DNA from: Xylogone sp. PMI_703
Lineage: Eukaryota; Ascomycota; Leotiomycetes
Assembly: GCA_021399445.1 (NCBI GenBank)
Contig: JAJTUQ010000005.1
Location: forward strand, 4,898,001-4,962,000
Length of the DNA stretch: 64,000 nt
Direction of reading: 5' to 3'
Positions within the stretch are counted from its first letter, which is position 1. Each line of letters begins with the position of its first letter. Shown here in pieces: positions 9,473 through 22,642 of the stretch. The notes beneath the pieces were generated by a model. The model was not told the origin of the DNA and did not search any database. It saw nothing but the letters and a program-made list of their open reading frames with translations. Made by a program: the position numbers and the translations under genes.

Positions 9473-12400
9473 ATGGCTACGAATATCGTGGACCTCGTTG
9501 TCCAAAGACTGACAAATGCAGACACTGGTATGCTTCTGCCTACTGCATTCTCCATGGATGAAGAGATGTTCTGTGGCACAAGGGCGTGTAAATAGCGTGA
9601 AGAAAGCTAACAAATGTCATTGTGTAGATGTCAAATTCAAAGTCGAAGCTGTGACGCAATTGCGCGACCAGCTTGAGCATTACACAAGTGGTCCAATATA
9701 CCCAGCCTTCTTAAAGAAGGTTATTCCGGTGTTCATAGCTCTGCTAAAAGGCCCACCTGTATTCATCAGCACGTCTGCCGAACAAGTATGTGGTTGGAAT
9801 GTGGTTTAGTATCTGGATGCTAATAATGTCATACAGAGACTGCGGAATTGCGTCCTCGAGATACTGCACCGCTTGCCGACGAATCCTCCAGAGCCTTTCG
9901 AACCATATGCTGCCGAAGTTGTAGATTTATTAATAGGACTGGTAAGATGTGATAACGAAGAAAATGCATCGCTATGCGTGAAAACGATTATGGATATCAT
10001 GAGACATGAGACTAAGGTCTTGGGGGACAAGGTGCAACCATTTCTGGGTCTTATCCAAGAACTGTTTGACCAGATGGAATCAGTGGTGCGGGATCAGCTC
10101 GACAACCCTGCCTCTGGGACTAATGTTCCTTCAACTCCGGGAAGCACCTCGCAAGCTCATCAGAATTCCCCGCGACCCGGATCGCCGGTGGCCTCTGTAT
10201 CGGATCTGGGTACGGACACGCAGCAGCAGACACGACCATTGCTGAAAGGCATGCAATCGTTCAAGGTCCTCGCAGAATGCCCGATCATTGTCGTGTCAAT
10301 ATTCCAGGTTTATCGGAGCTCAGTTCCAACAAATGTGAAGCTGTTTGTACCTCTCATTAAGAGTGTACTCCTGCTCCAGGCTAAACCGCAGGAACAAGCA
10401 CACGCAGAGGCAGCTGCTAAAGGAACAATATTCACAGGCGTTAGTCCCAATATCCGAAACAGAGCTGCATTTGGCGAGTTTATTACTGCCCAAGTGAAGA
10501 CTATGAGTTTTTTAGCCTATCTCCTCCGGGTTTATGCACAGCAACTTACCGACTTCCTACCTACTCTTCCAGATATTGTGGTCCGACTATTAAAGGATTG
10601 TCCACGAGAGAAGTCGGCTGCAAGGAAAGAGCTTCTAGTTGCAATCCGTCACATTATCAATTTCAACTTCCGGAAGATCTTTCTGAGAAAGATCGATGAG
10701 CTTCTTGATGAGAGAACCTTGATTGGAGATGGCTTAACGGTTTATGAAACTATGCGACCGCTTGCATATAGTATGTTGGCTGATCTTATTCACCACGTTC
10801 GTGATGCGTTGGAGCCGGCCCAAATACGCAAAACTGTTGAGGTCTATACCAAGAATCTGCAGGATAGCTTTCCTGGAACCAGCTTCCAAACTATGAGTGC
10901 AAAGTTACTCCTTAACATGGCAGAATGCATTGCAAAAATGCCGAACAAGCAGGATGCGCGCCATTATCTCATCATGATTCTGAATGCTATTGGCGATAAG
11001 TTTGCAGCGATGAATAGACAGTATCCGAATGCAGTCAAATTATCTAAGCTTTATGCTCAGCAGCAGGCCGAGTCCGCAACTGACACCTACTTAGTGGATA
11101 AGGAGCACCCTCCCGATTGGGATGAAATCGATATTTTCACCGCAATGCCGATAAAGACGTCGAACCCTCGAGACCGTGGCGCAGACCCCGTTGCAGACAA
11201 CAAGTTTCTTTTCAAGAATCTGATGAATGGGCTCAAGAATACATTCTACCAATTGAAGGCTTGCAATGCTGCTCCCCCATTTGACACAGCGAATTCACCT
11301 CCACATTGGCAAGAAGTATCCTATGGTTTCACCGCAGAGGAAGTACAGGTCATTATCAAACTTTTCCGCGAGGGCGCATATGTGTTCAGATACTACGAGA
11401 TTGAAAAGCCAGCAACTGAGTCGCAATACTCTTCGCCTGTTGAGTTTATGGCAAATCACTACATGATCTCTAGCAGCAAGGAAGAGAAGGACCTTCTAGA
11501 GACATTCGCGACGGTATTCCACTGCATCGATCCTGCCACTTTCCATGAGGTGTTCCATGAAGAGATCCCCAGACTTTACGAAATGATCTTTGAACATACT
11601 GCGCTACTGCATATCCCCCAGTTTTTCTTAGCCAGTGAAGCTACATCACCTAGCTTTGCGGGCATGCTCTTGCGATTCCTTATGGATCGAATAGATCAGG
11701 TTGGTACTGCGGATGTCAAAAAGTCTTCCATTCTCCTCCGTCTATTTAAGTTAGCTTTTATGGCAGTTACTCTCTTTTCAAATCAGAACGAGCAGGTACT
11801 GCTTCCTCATGTTGTCGACATCGTGACGAAGTCCATTGAATTGTCAACTACAGCAGAAGAACCAATGAACTACTTTCTGCTCTTACGGTCACTTTTTCGA
11901 AGTATTGGCGGTGGAAAATTCGAACATCTCTACAAGCAGATCCTTCCTCTTCTGGAAATGCTCTTGGAAGTGCTCAACAACCTTCTCATGGCGGCAAGAA
12001 AGCCATCTGATCGCGATCTCTACGTTGAGCTTTGTCTCACAGTTCCAGCACGTCTCAGTAACCTTCTGCCACATTTGAGTTACCTCATGAGACCCCTGGT
12101 TGTGGCTCTGAGAGCTGGTTCCGAATTAGTTGGACAAGGCTTGCGCACATTAGAGCTCTGCGTTGACAATCTCACGGCAGATTACCTCGACCCAATAATG
12201 GCACCAGTGATTGATGATTTGATGACGGCGTTGTTTGATCATCTGCGTCCAAACCCTTACAGTCATTTTCACGCTCACACTACAATGCGTATCCTAGGAA
12301 AACTTGGTGGCCGTAATAGGAAGTTTATTACCGGTGCTCCTCAGCTGACTTTCCAACAATACTCAGATGACATGGCCAGTTTCGACTTGAAGTTGATCGG

Positions 12401-15400
12401 GTCTAAGAAAGAAAGGGCGTTCCCTGTTGAGATTGGCATCGATCTTGCGATTTCAAAGCTCATGGAAGTTGCGAAAGGCGCTGCGAAGAAGACAGACCCA
12501 TACTATAAGAAACAAGCGTTGCACGTAATCAAGACTCAATTGAAGCTACGATTAGGGTCGGACAACCTCCCAGAGGACTTCGGCCGTTTAGTACGTCTGC
12601 AAGCGCAAGATCTGCAATTGAAAATCACGGAAGCCGACTTCTCAATGTTCGAAAACTCTGACAGGGAGCGATCTGTTGTGAAGAAGGATGAGCAAGATCA
12701 CATGCTCAAGAAGCTTATTAAGGCACTCATATTTGCTGTCTCTCTTCCGGACTTCACTGCCGAAGCGTCTGCTCTATTGATGAACATATGCAAGCACTTT
12801 ACAATTATTGATGTTGGAAGATCCTTAACAGAGAAAAGACACAGAGCTCAAGCATTTGATGTAAAGGCAGGGGAGGGCCCTCTCTTTATTGATAGCCGAA
12901 TACTCGGAGATGCAATCGTCGAATCCTTAGCATCTGATCTACTCGCTGTACGAGAAGCAGCCGAATCAGCAATCCAAGAGGTCTTCAATACTGCTGTTAC
13001 CATCTTTGGATCAAATACCCAGATCTTCAGACTTGCTTTCTTTGCACATCTAAGTAGTATCTTTTGCCACAGCTGTTACGAAGAAGAGTGGTTTACAAAG
13101 GCTGGTGGTAGTCTAGGCATCAACATCCTTATTACGAAGGTCAACCTTGGTGATGCTTGGGTGCATGATCGACAGATAGACTTTTTGAGGGCTCTGATGT
13201 ATGTCATTAAGGATATGCCTTGCGATCTTCCAGCGAAAACACGTCGTGGTGCGCAAGACACCCTTGAGATACTCTTAAATAGATGCATGAAAGGCATTTC
13301 AAAGGATCAGCTTAAACCACCCCCAGCTCCTCAACCAGGCAAACCTCCGGAACGGCCATCTAAGTTATTGCAGGTCTGTGGTATGCTAAATACAGAACTA
13401 TCGCATATGAACCGTCACGTCCGTGAGGCCTCGAAAAGAGCCTTAGAAATCATTTCAAAGGAAATCGATGCTCCCATCCATGAGCTTCTTGAACCAACTA
13501 AGGAACGATGCCTACTACCTATTTACAACAAACCTTTAAGAGCGCTACCCTTCGGTGTCCAGATAGGATTCATCGATGCGATTACGTATTATATGGGCTT
13601 GAAGAATGATCTTGTGATTTTTGATGACAACCTCAACCGCCTTCTTATGGAATCCCTCGCATTGGCTGATGCTGCAGACGAATCTCTTGCCGGAAAGCCT
13701 GCGGAACAACGAACTCATGAGTCTATTGTAAATCTCAGAGTAGCATGCATCAAGATGCTAACTACAGCCATGGGTTTTGAAGAATTTCAAAAGGGACCAG
13801 CTAATCCGACTCGAACGAAGATTGTGTCTGTATTCTTTAAGTGCTTATATTCAGAATCTAAACAGACCATTGAGGCGGCAAATGATGCGTTGAAAGTCGT
13901 CCTTTCTCAACAGGCCAAGTTACCGAAAGATCTCCTTCAGAACGGCTTGCGACCCGTGTTGGCCAATCTGCAAGATCCAAGAAGACTTAGTACGCATGGT
14001 CTCGATGGCTTAGCAAGACTTCTACAGCTCCTCACCACTTACTTCAAAGTTGAGATTGGATCGCGGTTACTTGATCATATTAAAGTCCTTGCAGAACCAA
14101 CGATTTTGCAACGAATTTCATTCACACTTATTGAACAGAATGAGCAAATGAAAATTATTGCTGCGGTCTTCAATATCTTCCATTTGCTGCCTCCAGCAGC
14201 AGAGCACTTCAAGGAGAGGCTCATTGACACAGTGCTCGGTCTCGAGGAGAGTCTCCGCAGAACACGTTACAGTCCGTTCCGTGCTCCGTTATATAAATAC
14301 CTCAACCGCTATCCTAAGGAAGTGTGGCTCCACTTATTGGGCAAGATTGAAGATCAAAAATATGGTCGTTTCTTGGCACAAGTCCTGGAACATCCAAGCA
14401 GTGGGCCTCTCCGTGAAGTGGTGTTTAATAATGTGGAATCTCTGATCAAGAGCTGTGGAGACCTCGGAGCGGAGAACAAAGAGAGCCGCTATGCTGCAGT
14501 CATCAACGCCATCAATATAATGTATTCAATTTGCAAATTTGAGGGTACAAACGTCTGGATGGAAAAGAAAGAAAATCTGACCTGGCTAAAGCTTGTCGGC
14601 AAAAATCTGGAGCTCCATCTGCGTAATAACTCACTCCCACCAAACCTTCGTTTGGCGGCAGAACAAGCTGGAGATCAGCTAATGGGTATCTTCGTGAAAT
14701 ATATGGAGTATCATCCTAGAGATCTAGATTACTTATTCAGCTTGGTGGAGTCAATCACGGCTGAAGAGTTCAAGACAAGTCAGTCACTTTTCAAGTACAT
14801 CTATGACCATATCATATCTAGTGATTCCCTAGAGTATTGGAAGACTGTCGTTATGCGCACACTAGAAGTCTACTCTGGTAAGACCGCATCACAAAAGACT
14901 AAGACATTCTTGTTACACTTTATTGTGAATCCAATAATCGCAATGGACGTCATGCGAATAGCTCGGCAGCCGGTAGGAACGAAAGGGCATCGTCTTATGG
15001 ATAAAGCTGTGATAGAATCAATCCATACGAAGATTTGGAAAGTTAGTCTTGGTGATCCAAGTGACGATTTAGTTCAGCCTGGCATTGACCACACGCGGAT
15101 GGAGGTCCTGCAATTAACCGCGATGCTCGTCAAATATCACCATGCAATCCTGCAGGATGCGAGAAAAGATATCATCAAATTTGGCTGGACATATATAAGG
15201 CTTGAAGATGTTATCAATAAACATGCTGCTTATGTGGTTATTGGCTATTTCATTGCACATTATGAAACCCCAGCGAAGATAGTCCAGCAGGTCTACTTTT
15301 CTCTTCTCAAGACGAACCAGAACGAGGGACGCGCACTAGTAACCCAGGCTCTCGAACTAATAGCCCCGGTTCTTCCGAAACGTTGCAATGCAGTACCTGG

Positions 15401-18400
15401 AGATCGAAATCCAATCTGGGCAGCAGCTCCCAGGCGAATCCTGGCAGAAGAAGGGCAAAATGTTCAGCAGATGACCATTATTTTCAACTTCCTCGTTAGA
15501 CATCCCGACTTATTCTACGATTCTAGAGATAAGTTTATAATGCTTATCATAAGCTCTCTGCGTAAGATAGCTATGCCACCAAATCCGTCAAATGAAAGCA
15601 AGAAGCTAGTGTTGAATTTAATGACTTTGATTTGGGAATGGGAGCATAGACGCGTTGAAGGTAAAGAGATTCCTCCTATACGGGCTCTGTCGGAGTCCCC
15701 CAATGCAAAGAAGAGAAAACTTGAAACAATCTCCGATGGTCCTGGTTCATCTCCATCACCATCTAAACCAGCTCAGACAGAACGACCAGATTACCAGATC
15801 CCGCAATTAGCGCGAGCAAAGATGATTAAATACCTTGTTGAGTTTATCGCATCACTTACAGAGCGATACCCTCTTCCGTCTGCAAAGGCACGTGATGCAG
15901 GATCTCCTTATCCGTCACCAGCTACTCAGTCGACCGAAATGTGCAAGAAGGCCCTATCACTTCTCCATAATTTTCTTCAGCCTCAGTACTGGGGTGATTT
16001 AGAGATCGACTTGTTCCCGAACGTGACTGATATGATTCTGGCCAGTGAGAGGACTGCGACAGCACTCAAGACCACTACTGCTACCAATGCATCGGCAGGG
16101 GAGCATTCTGAGAAGGACAAACCCGACGAGAAGTTCATTACGAACATGATTAATACTCTTCAGATTGTACGAGTGATTGTCAACATGAGACCAGATGACT
16201 GGATTTTGAAAAATATGTCTTCCTTGCAACATATCTTGGAGAAGTCATTGAAGTCCGATAATCCAGAGATACATGACTGCTTACATAGTGCTCATGAAAA
16301 GTTCGAACCCGGCCATGAGTTGAAGCCTTTGCTCAAGCGTATTCTTGACTCTGTCCCTGAGGATGTACCTATGGAAGATGCAGATGCAGAGGGAGAGACT
16401 GAAGCATCAACATCCGAGATCATCACTTTCTTGTCCGCTACCGCCACGGAGACCCTGTCAGCAAGCAATTACATCTCTGGTATCAACATATTATGGAGTT
16501 TGGCACAACGTAAGCCTTCTGAGATGGATCAACATATCAATCAGGTCATGAAGGCTTTGCAGGCTAAACTAGCTCGTGAGCATGTTGCCCATTATAATAC
16601 AATCACTGGCCAGCCGGGTATACCGGTAGCTCGACCTGGCGAAGCAGGCCCTGCTGGAGAGATGAATCCATATGAACTAGAAATTCAGACGAACCTCATG
16701 CTAAAAGCCATCGATGTCATAGCTATGCGCATGGATGTACTCGGAGACAATAGACGACCTTTCCTAAGTGTCCTTGCTACTCTTGTTGAGAAATCATTGA
16801 GTAATGCTTTGTGTCTCAAGATCTTGGATATGGTGGAATCTTGGGTGTTCAGATCAGAGGGGTCATGGCCTACTCTTAAGGAAAAGACCGCAGTACTTCA
16901 TAAAATGTTGAGCTTTGAGGCGCGTTCCGATCCGACTTTACTTATGAAATTCTTGGAACTGGTTATTCGCATATACGAAGACCCGAAGATAACTCGTACC
17001 GAATTGACAGTGCGTATGGAGCATGCCTTTTTGATTGGCACAAGATGTCAAGACGTTGACATGCGCAATCGATTCATGTCCATTTTTGACAAGAGTCAGT
17101 CGAAAACTGCTAGTGCCAGACTTATATATGTCCTTACTGCTCAGAACTGGGACACATTGGCTGATTCTTACTGGCTTGCACAAGCTTCCCAATTGCTTCT
17201 CGGCGCAGTTGATACGCACAACCAAGTTCAACTTCACCGTGAGGATTTCAAAACAATCCCAGTTTCTCTCCTCTTTGAGCCTTATTTAAAAGATTCCAGA
17301 AGCCCAGCTCTACCGTCTGATAGCAAATTTGACGCTCTTATAAGTTCTCACAGACGCTTTATCGCAGAACTGGGAGATGTCAGGACACGAGATATCATTG
17401 AGCCTCTAAGTCAGCTTCAGCATCTGGATTCGAACGTTGCCCATCAACTTTGGGTTGCCCTATTCCCTCTGTACTGGGCAGCTACTTCCAAGGAAGAGCG
17501 CAGTGATCTTGAACGTGGGATGGTCGCATTGTTAACGAAGGATTATCACTCCCGCCAGATTGACAAGCGGCCAAATGTTATCCAATCATTAGTTGAGGGT
17601 GCAGCAAAGGCTTGGCCTGAATGCAAGATCCCGCCTCATGTACTCAAATTTGAAGCAAAGACATATGACGCCTGGTATACTGCTCTTGTGCAGCTTGAAA
17701 ACGCCGCAATCAAGCCTGAGATCGATAGCGCCATGGTTCGTGAAAGCAATTTAGACGCTCTAGTCGAACTCTATGCTGGCCTACAGGAGGATGATCTTTT
17801 CTATGGCACTTGGCGCCGAAGATGCCAGTTTGTTGAGACCAATGCCGCATTATCTTATGAGCAAAATGGTATGTGGGATAAAGCACAACACATGTATGAA
17901 CAGGCGCAAATCAAGGCGCGAACTGGTGCCATACCTTTTTCACAAGGCGAATATATGCTATGGGAAGATCATTGGATCCTGTGTGCACAAAAGCTGCAGC
18001 AATGGGAAATCTTGCAAGATTTCGCCAAACACGAAAACCTCCAGGATCTCCTGTTAGAGTGTGCCTGGAAACAAACAGAAATGTGGCAAACTCCCGAACA
18101 CCGCGACGCTCTAGATAACATTATCAAGGGTGTGATGGATGCGCCTACTCCTCGCCGCATGTTCTTCCAGGCTTTCATGTCATTGTTGAAGTTACACAAT
18201 AAGACAGAGACACCAGCCGAATTCAGTAAAGTTTGCGATGAAGCTATCCAGCTGTCTATCAGAAAATGGCATCAGCTTCCAAAACGGATCACGAATGCTC
18301 ATATCCCACTTCTGCAAAACTTTCAACAATTGGTTGAGCTTCACGACGCAAGTGTTATTTGTGCAAGTCTTGCTCAGACTAATCAAGCAAATCTCGATAC

Positions 18401-21290
18401 GAAATCCGGTGAACTGAAGTTATTGCTGGGTACATGGCGCGATAGGTTGCCGAATGTCTGGGATGATATTACTGCCTGGCAAGATTTGGTGACCTGGAGA
18501 CAACACATCTTCGGCCTCATTAATACAACCTATCTGCAGCTTCTACCACAGCAAGGACAAAATGCAAATGGTGCGTCATTTGCTTATCGGGGATATCACG
18601 AAACTGCCTGGATTATCAATCGATTCGCACATGTTGCTCGTAAGCATCAGCTTCCCGAAGTCTGTATCAGCCAACTTAGTAGGATCTATACCTTGCCAAA
18701 TATCGAAATCCAGGAGGCTTTCCTTAAATTAAGGGAACAGGCTAAGTGTCATTATCAAAATCCAAATGAACTTAGTAACGGTCTAGATGTTATTAACAAC
18801 ACGAATCTCAATTATTTCGGACCAAATCAGAAGGCAGAATTTTACACCCTAAAGGGTATGTTCCTGGAAAAACTAGGTCAACGAGATGAGGCTGCCGAGG
18901 CATTTGGAACTGCGCTGTTCTTTGATATTAAGCTCCCTAAAGCGTGGGCGGAATGGGGATACTACAATGACAGGCTTTTCAAGGAGAACCCCACGAATTA
19001 CGAGTATGCCAAGAATGCATTGAACTGTTACCTAGAGGCTGCTGGCGTTTTCAAGAACTCCAAGTCAAGGAAACTCCTAGCACGTATTCTTTGGTTACTG
19101 AGTCTCGACGATGCCGAAGGAACCCTCTCCACGGCGTTCGATCAATATCAAGGAGAGACTCCAGTATGGTATTGGATCACCTTCATCCCTCAACTTCTTA
19201 CTGGACTTGGCCATAAAGAAGCGCCAAAAGCCCATATCATACTCTCCAAGATTGCAAAATCATACCCGCAAGCTCTTTACTTCCAGCTTCGGACCAATCG
19301 TGAGGATATGCTAGCAATCAAGAAAACTCAAGAAGCTAAAGAGGAAAAAGAGCGTCGATTGAAGGCAAGAGCTCAATCACAGGGTCAAGCTCAGACCACA
19401 ACTGCAAATGGAACTGCATCCAAGCCAAACAGTTCTCCCACCGTTCAACGTCAAGACACACCTGCAGCAGCAAACGCAACTGATGGCACTGGCTCTAGGC
19501 CGACGACCGCAAACGGCGAAGTCGCACCGAAAACAGAACCAGGAACAAATAGTGCTGCTAATACAGCAACTAGTGGTGCGAATGGTACGGCAGAGGCGCA
19601 AGCTAATCAACCTAATCAGCCGCCTGCAGCACCTCAAGCCCAAGAGAAGAAGCCGCCGTGGGAACATACCGAAGAAATTCTTTCAGTTCTTAAGACTGCT
19701 TTCCCGTTGTTGGCCCTTTCGATGGAATCGATGGTTGATCAGATCCAGAAGCACTTCAAGTGTCCTCCAGATGAAGATGCATATCGATTGATAGTGGCTT
19801 TGCTCAATGACGGACTGTCATATGTCAGTCGCATGCCGACTTCCTATGCCCAGGATGTTAAACTACCTTCAGCGACAGAGGCTAATATTACACGATTCGC
19901 CGAGACCATCCTCCCACCTCACATTCGCAAGTCATTCGAAGCAGACTTCGTCGAAAAGAAACCAACAATGTACGAATATATCCATAAGCTACGTCGATGG
20001 AGGGACAAATTTGAAGAGAAGCTGGATCGGCGACCACAGCATGCGTATCTCGAAAACTATAGCCATCATCTAAGTGAATTCAAGTTCCAGAAATTTGATG
20101 AGGTTGAAATACCAGGACAGTATCTTGAGCATAAGGATAAAAACCAAGATTTCATTCGTATTGATAGGTTCCTGCCTGATGTGGATCTTGTCCGCTCTAT
20201 TGGAGTGTGCCACAGGAGATTGAAGATCCGTGGTCACGATGGCAGCATCCATCCATTTGCTATTCAACACCCAGCAGCGCGTCATTGCAGACGAGAAGAG
20301 CGCATCCTTCAACTGTTCCGCCATTTCAACGGTACACTAACAAAACGAAAGGAGAGCCGACGGCGCAACCTCCAGTTCCACTTGCCATTGATGATCCCCC
20401 TTGCTCCCCATATTCGTATGGTGCAGGATGATGCTTCTTACATTTCTCTCCAGGGAATATTTGAAGATTATTGTCGAAAGAATGGAATGTCGAAGGATGA
20501 ACCAATCTTGTTTAATATGGAGAAGATGAGGGCGCTGACTGAAGCCAAGACACCGGTAAGTACTTCATCCAGAGTATGTGGGACCAAATCTAACTCTAGT
20601 CAGAAACATCCCGAGCAATCAGCAACAGCACGATTAGAAACCTTCACCGCAATCCAGGAGAAATGGGTTCCTCATACCATAGCTCTAGAATACTTCACCA
20701 AGACCTACCCACAGTTCTCAGAGTTCTGGCTCTTCCGTCGCCATTTCTCTTACCAGCTTGCAGCTTTGACATTCATGACATACATTCTGCATATGCACAA
20801 TAGATACCCACACAAGTTGAACATCGCTCGTGCTACCGGAAATATCTGGGGATCAGAGCTGATGTCATGCATGGCATCAGGCAAAGCTATTTTCCATAAC
20901 CCAGAGCCCGTTCCATTCCGACTGACACCCAACTTGCAAACACTAATGGGTCCATTGGCTACTGAGGGTATTTACAGTTGCTCAATCATGGCTATTGCAC
21001 GATGTCTTACAGACCCTGAATTTGAGCTGGAACAGCAACTCAGCTTGTTTGTACGTGACGAGATGATCTTTTGGTTCACAACCAGTCACAGATCAGGTCA
21101 GATGAATGAAGCTCAGCTACGAGAGACGGTGCAAGGCAATAGTGAGATTATAGTGAAGCGGACTTTAAGCTTGGCTCAATCGCCTGCTGGACCACTGCCT
21201 GCAAATCAGACCGTGATCGATTTGATCGCTAGAGCGGTGAACCCGATGAACTTGGCACAGTGCGACGCACTCTGGATGCCGTATCTGTAA
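9473..21290 (+). CDS. tra1: Tra1, SAGA/NuA4 pseudokinase subunit
   Basis: Giant PIKK-family scaffold that binds activators and anchors the SAGA and NuA4 histone acetyltransferase complexes. My model: exons 9473-9527, 9628-9785, 9837-20555 and 20604-21290, giving about 3,872 aa, the usual fungal length. The start [13 protein letters not shown] follows from splicing two short exons (branch GCTAAC at 9606, GCTAAT at 9820). Most of the protein is HEAT/TPR-like helical repeat. A low-complexity Gln/Ala/Thr/Asn/Pro stretch lies near residues 3245-3345, followed by the kinase-like region (from about 3490) and a C-terminal FATC ending [17 protein letters not shown] do not see the canonical kinase catalytic motifs, as expected for Tra1/TRRAP. 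The last intron (20556-20603) is 48 nt, a multiple of three, with no in-frame stop, so retention would add 16 residues. Confidence 0.96.
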
Positions 21291-22642
21291 ACAACAGGGA
21301 GTTTGCAGAGTAAACCTACGGCTCAATTGCACACAGACAGTGCAATGTTATTTTATTCTTTCTTTTTTAGAATATTTTTCTTTCTAGTGGCTTCGGAGAT
21401 GAGTGCTGGCGAAAATGGCTAGGATGATCTGGCGAATTTGTATTTTAGCGGTAGGCGTTTAGGCCGAAATTTCAAGCTGGGATGTTATGCTGGTTGGCTG
21501 GGATGAAGGATTCTTGATTACAGCAATCTTTTTTCATCAGGGCATCACTGTAAGATTATACATAATGACTCTCATGTCTAATAAAATCTATTTTCGATAT
21601 CTGGGTTTGCCGTAGTGACCTTTCAAGTTCCTGAAGCTAATTCCTTCTTCGCGATGCAATATTTACAGTATGCCTTTATATTCTAATTCAACTCATAGCT
21701 TTAAATATCTCCTCGTTGCAGACGTCTTCAACTATGTGGTCCTTCCTTATGTGAGCCGGGTTTTATATTACGTTATATATGCTCCTATCCATAGGCTATT
21801 ATGGGCCCGTACCGTAATCCAATTATCGATATGACCATTACTATATACAATAGAGCCTGAAATAAGTCCGCAAGCCCATGGTAATTCAAGCTAAGAAATG
21901 GGGTTAGTGTCGAATCTCAATAGTAACCATATTCTAGATAGCTCTACTTCACCTTTCCTAGCGACCACGACTTTCCCAATGTTCTTCATAACCCCAAATA
22001 AGTGACACCCGTTTAACACAACAGGCGCCATTATGGTACAATGTCAGGTCAAATTATGTTACTGGAGGAAATAGGGATAAATAAAGCCTAATATTAGATC
22101 TGCAAGTGTAGATGTTAGGGGAGATGTAGGCGTATGTATGCTAGTGCATACATAGGACGCGAACTCTTTTGTCATTTTCGATTATATTTTTGGGTATATA
22201 ATTATTCTTCGTGTTCCTAATTTATATTTATATAGTATTTTTCTTCTCTCTTAAAATATTGCGCTGTGTAGTGAGTGGTGAAATAAGGAGTGGTGAGAAT
22301 AGTTAGGTCAAGGGGGCTGCAGAACGCTAAGATGTATACCGTTCTAGATATTGGTTACTAGTATTATTCTATTACTTTTACTGCAACAAGGTCTACCTAG
22401 GCCATTTTTGAAGTATGAATACAAAGTCTATAACAATAAATCTGTAAACAATAATATATAAGCTTACAAGTGAAAAACTTCCAACCTTGTAAACCGGAGT
22501 CATAAAACCCACGGGTGGAAGGTTTACACGTGAGGCCCTGTAGATAGAAATATTTATGAAATGATAATATATAAAGTATATCTAATCCAATGTAATATTA
22601 GATGGTAATTTCTAGCTTCTATTATCTCTTAATCTTTATCTT
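21291..22642. other. AT-rich convergent spacer
   Basis: About 1.35 kb between the 3' ends of TRA1 and the acetoacetyl-CoA synthetase gene. Very AT-rich, with no open frame of note and no clear repeat. Confidence 0.5.
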
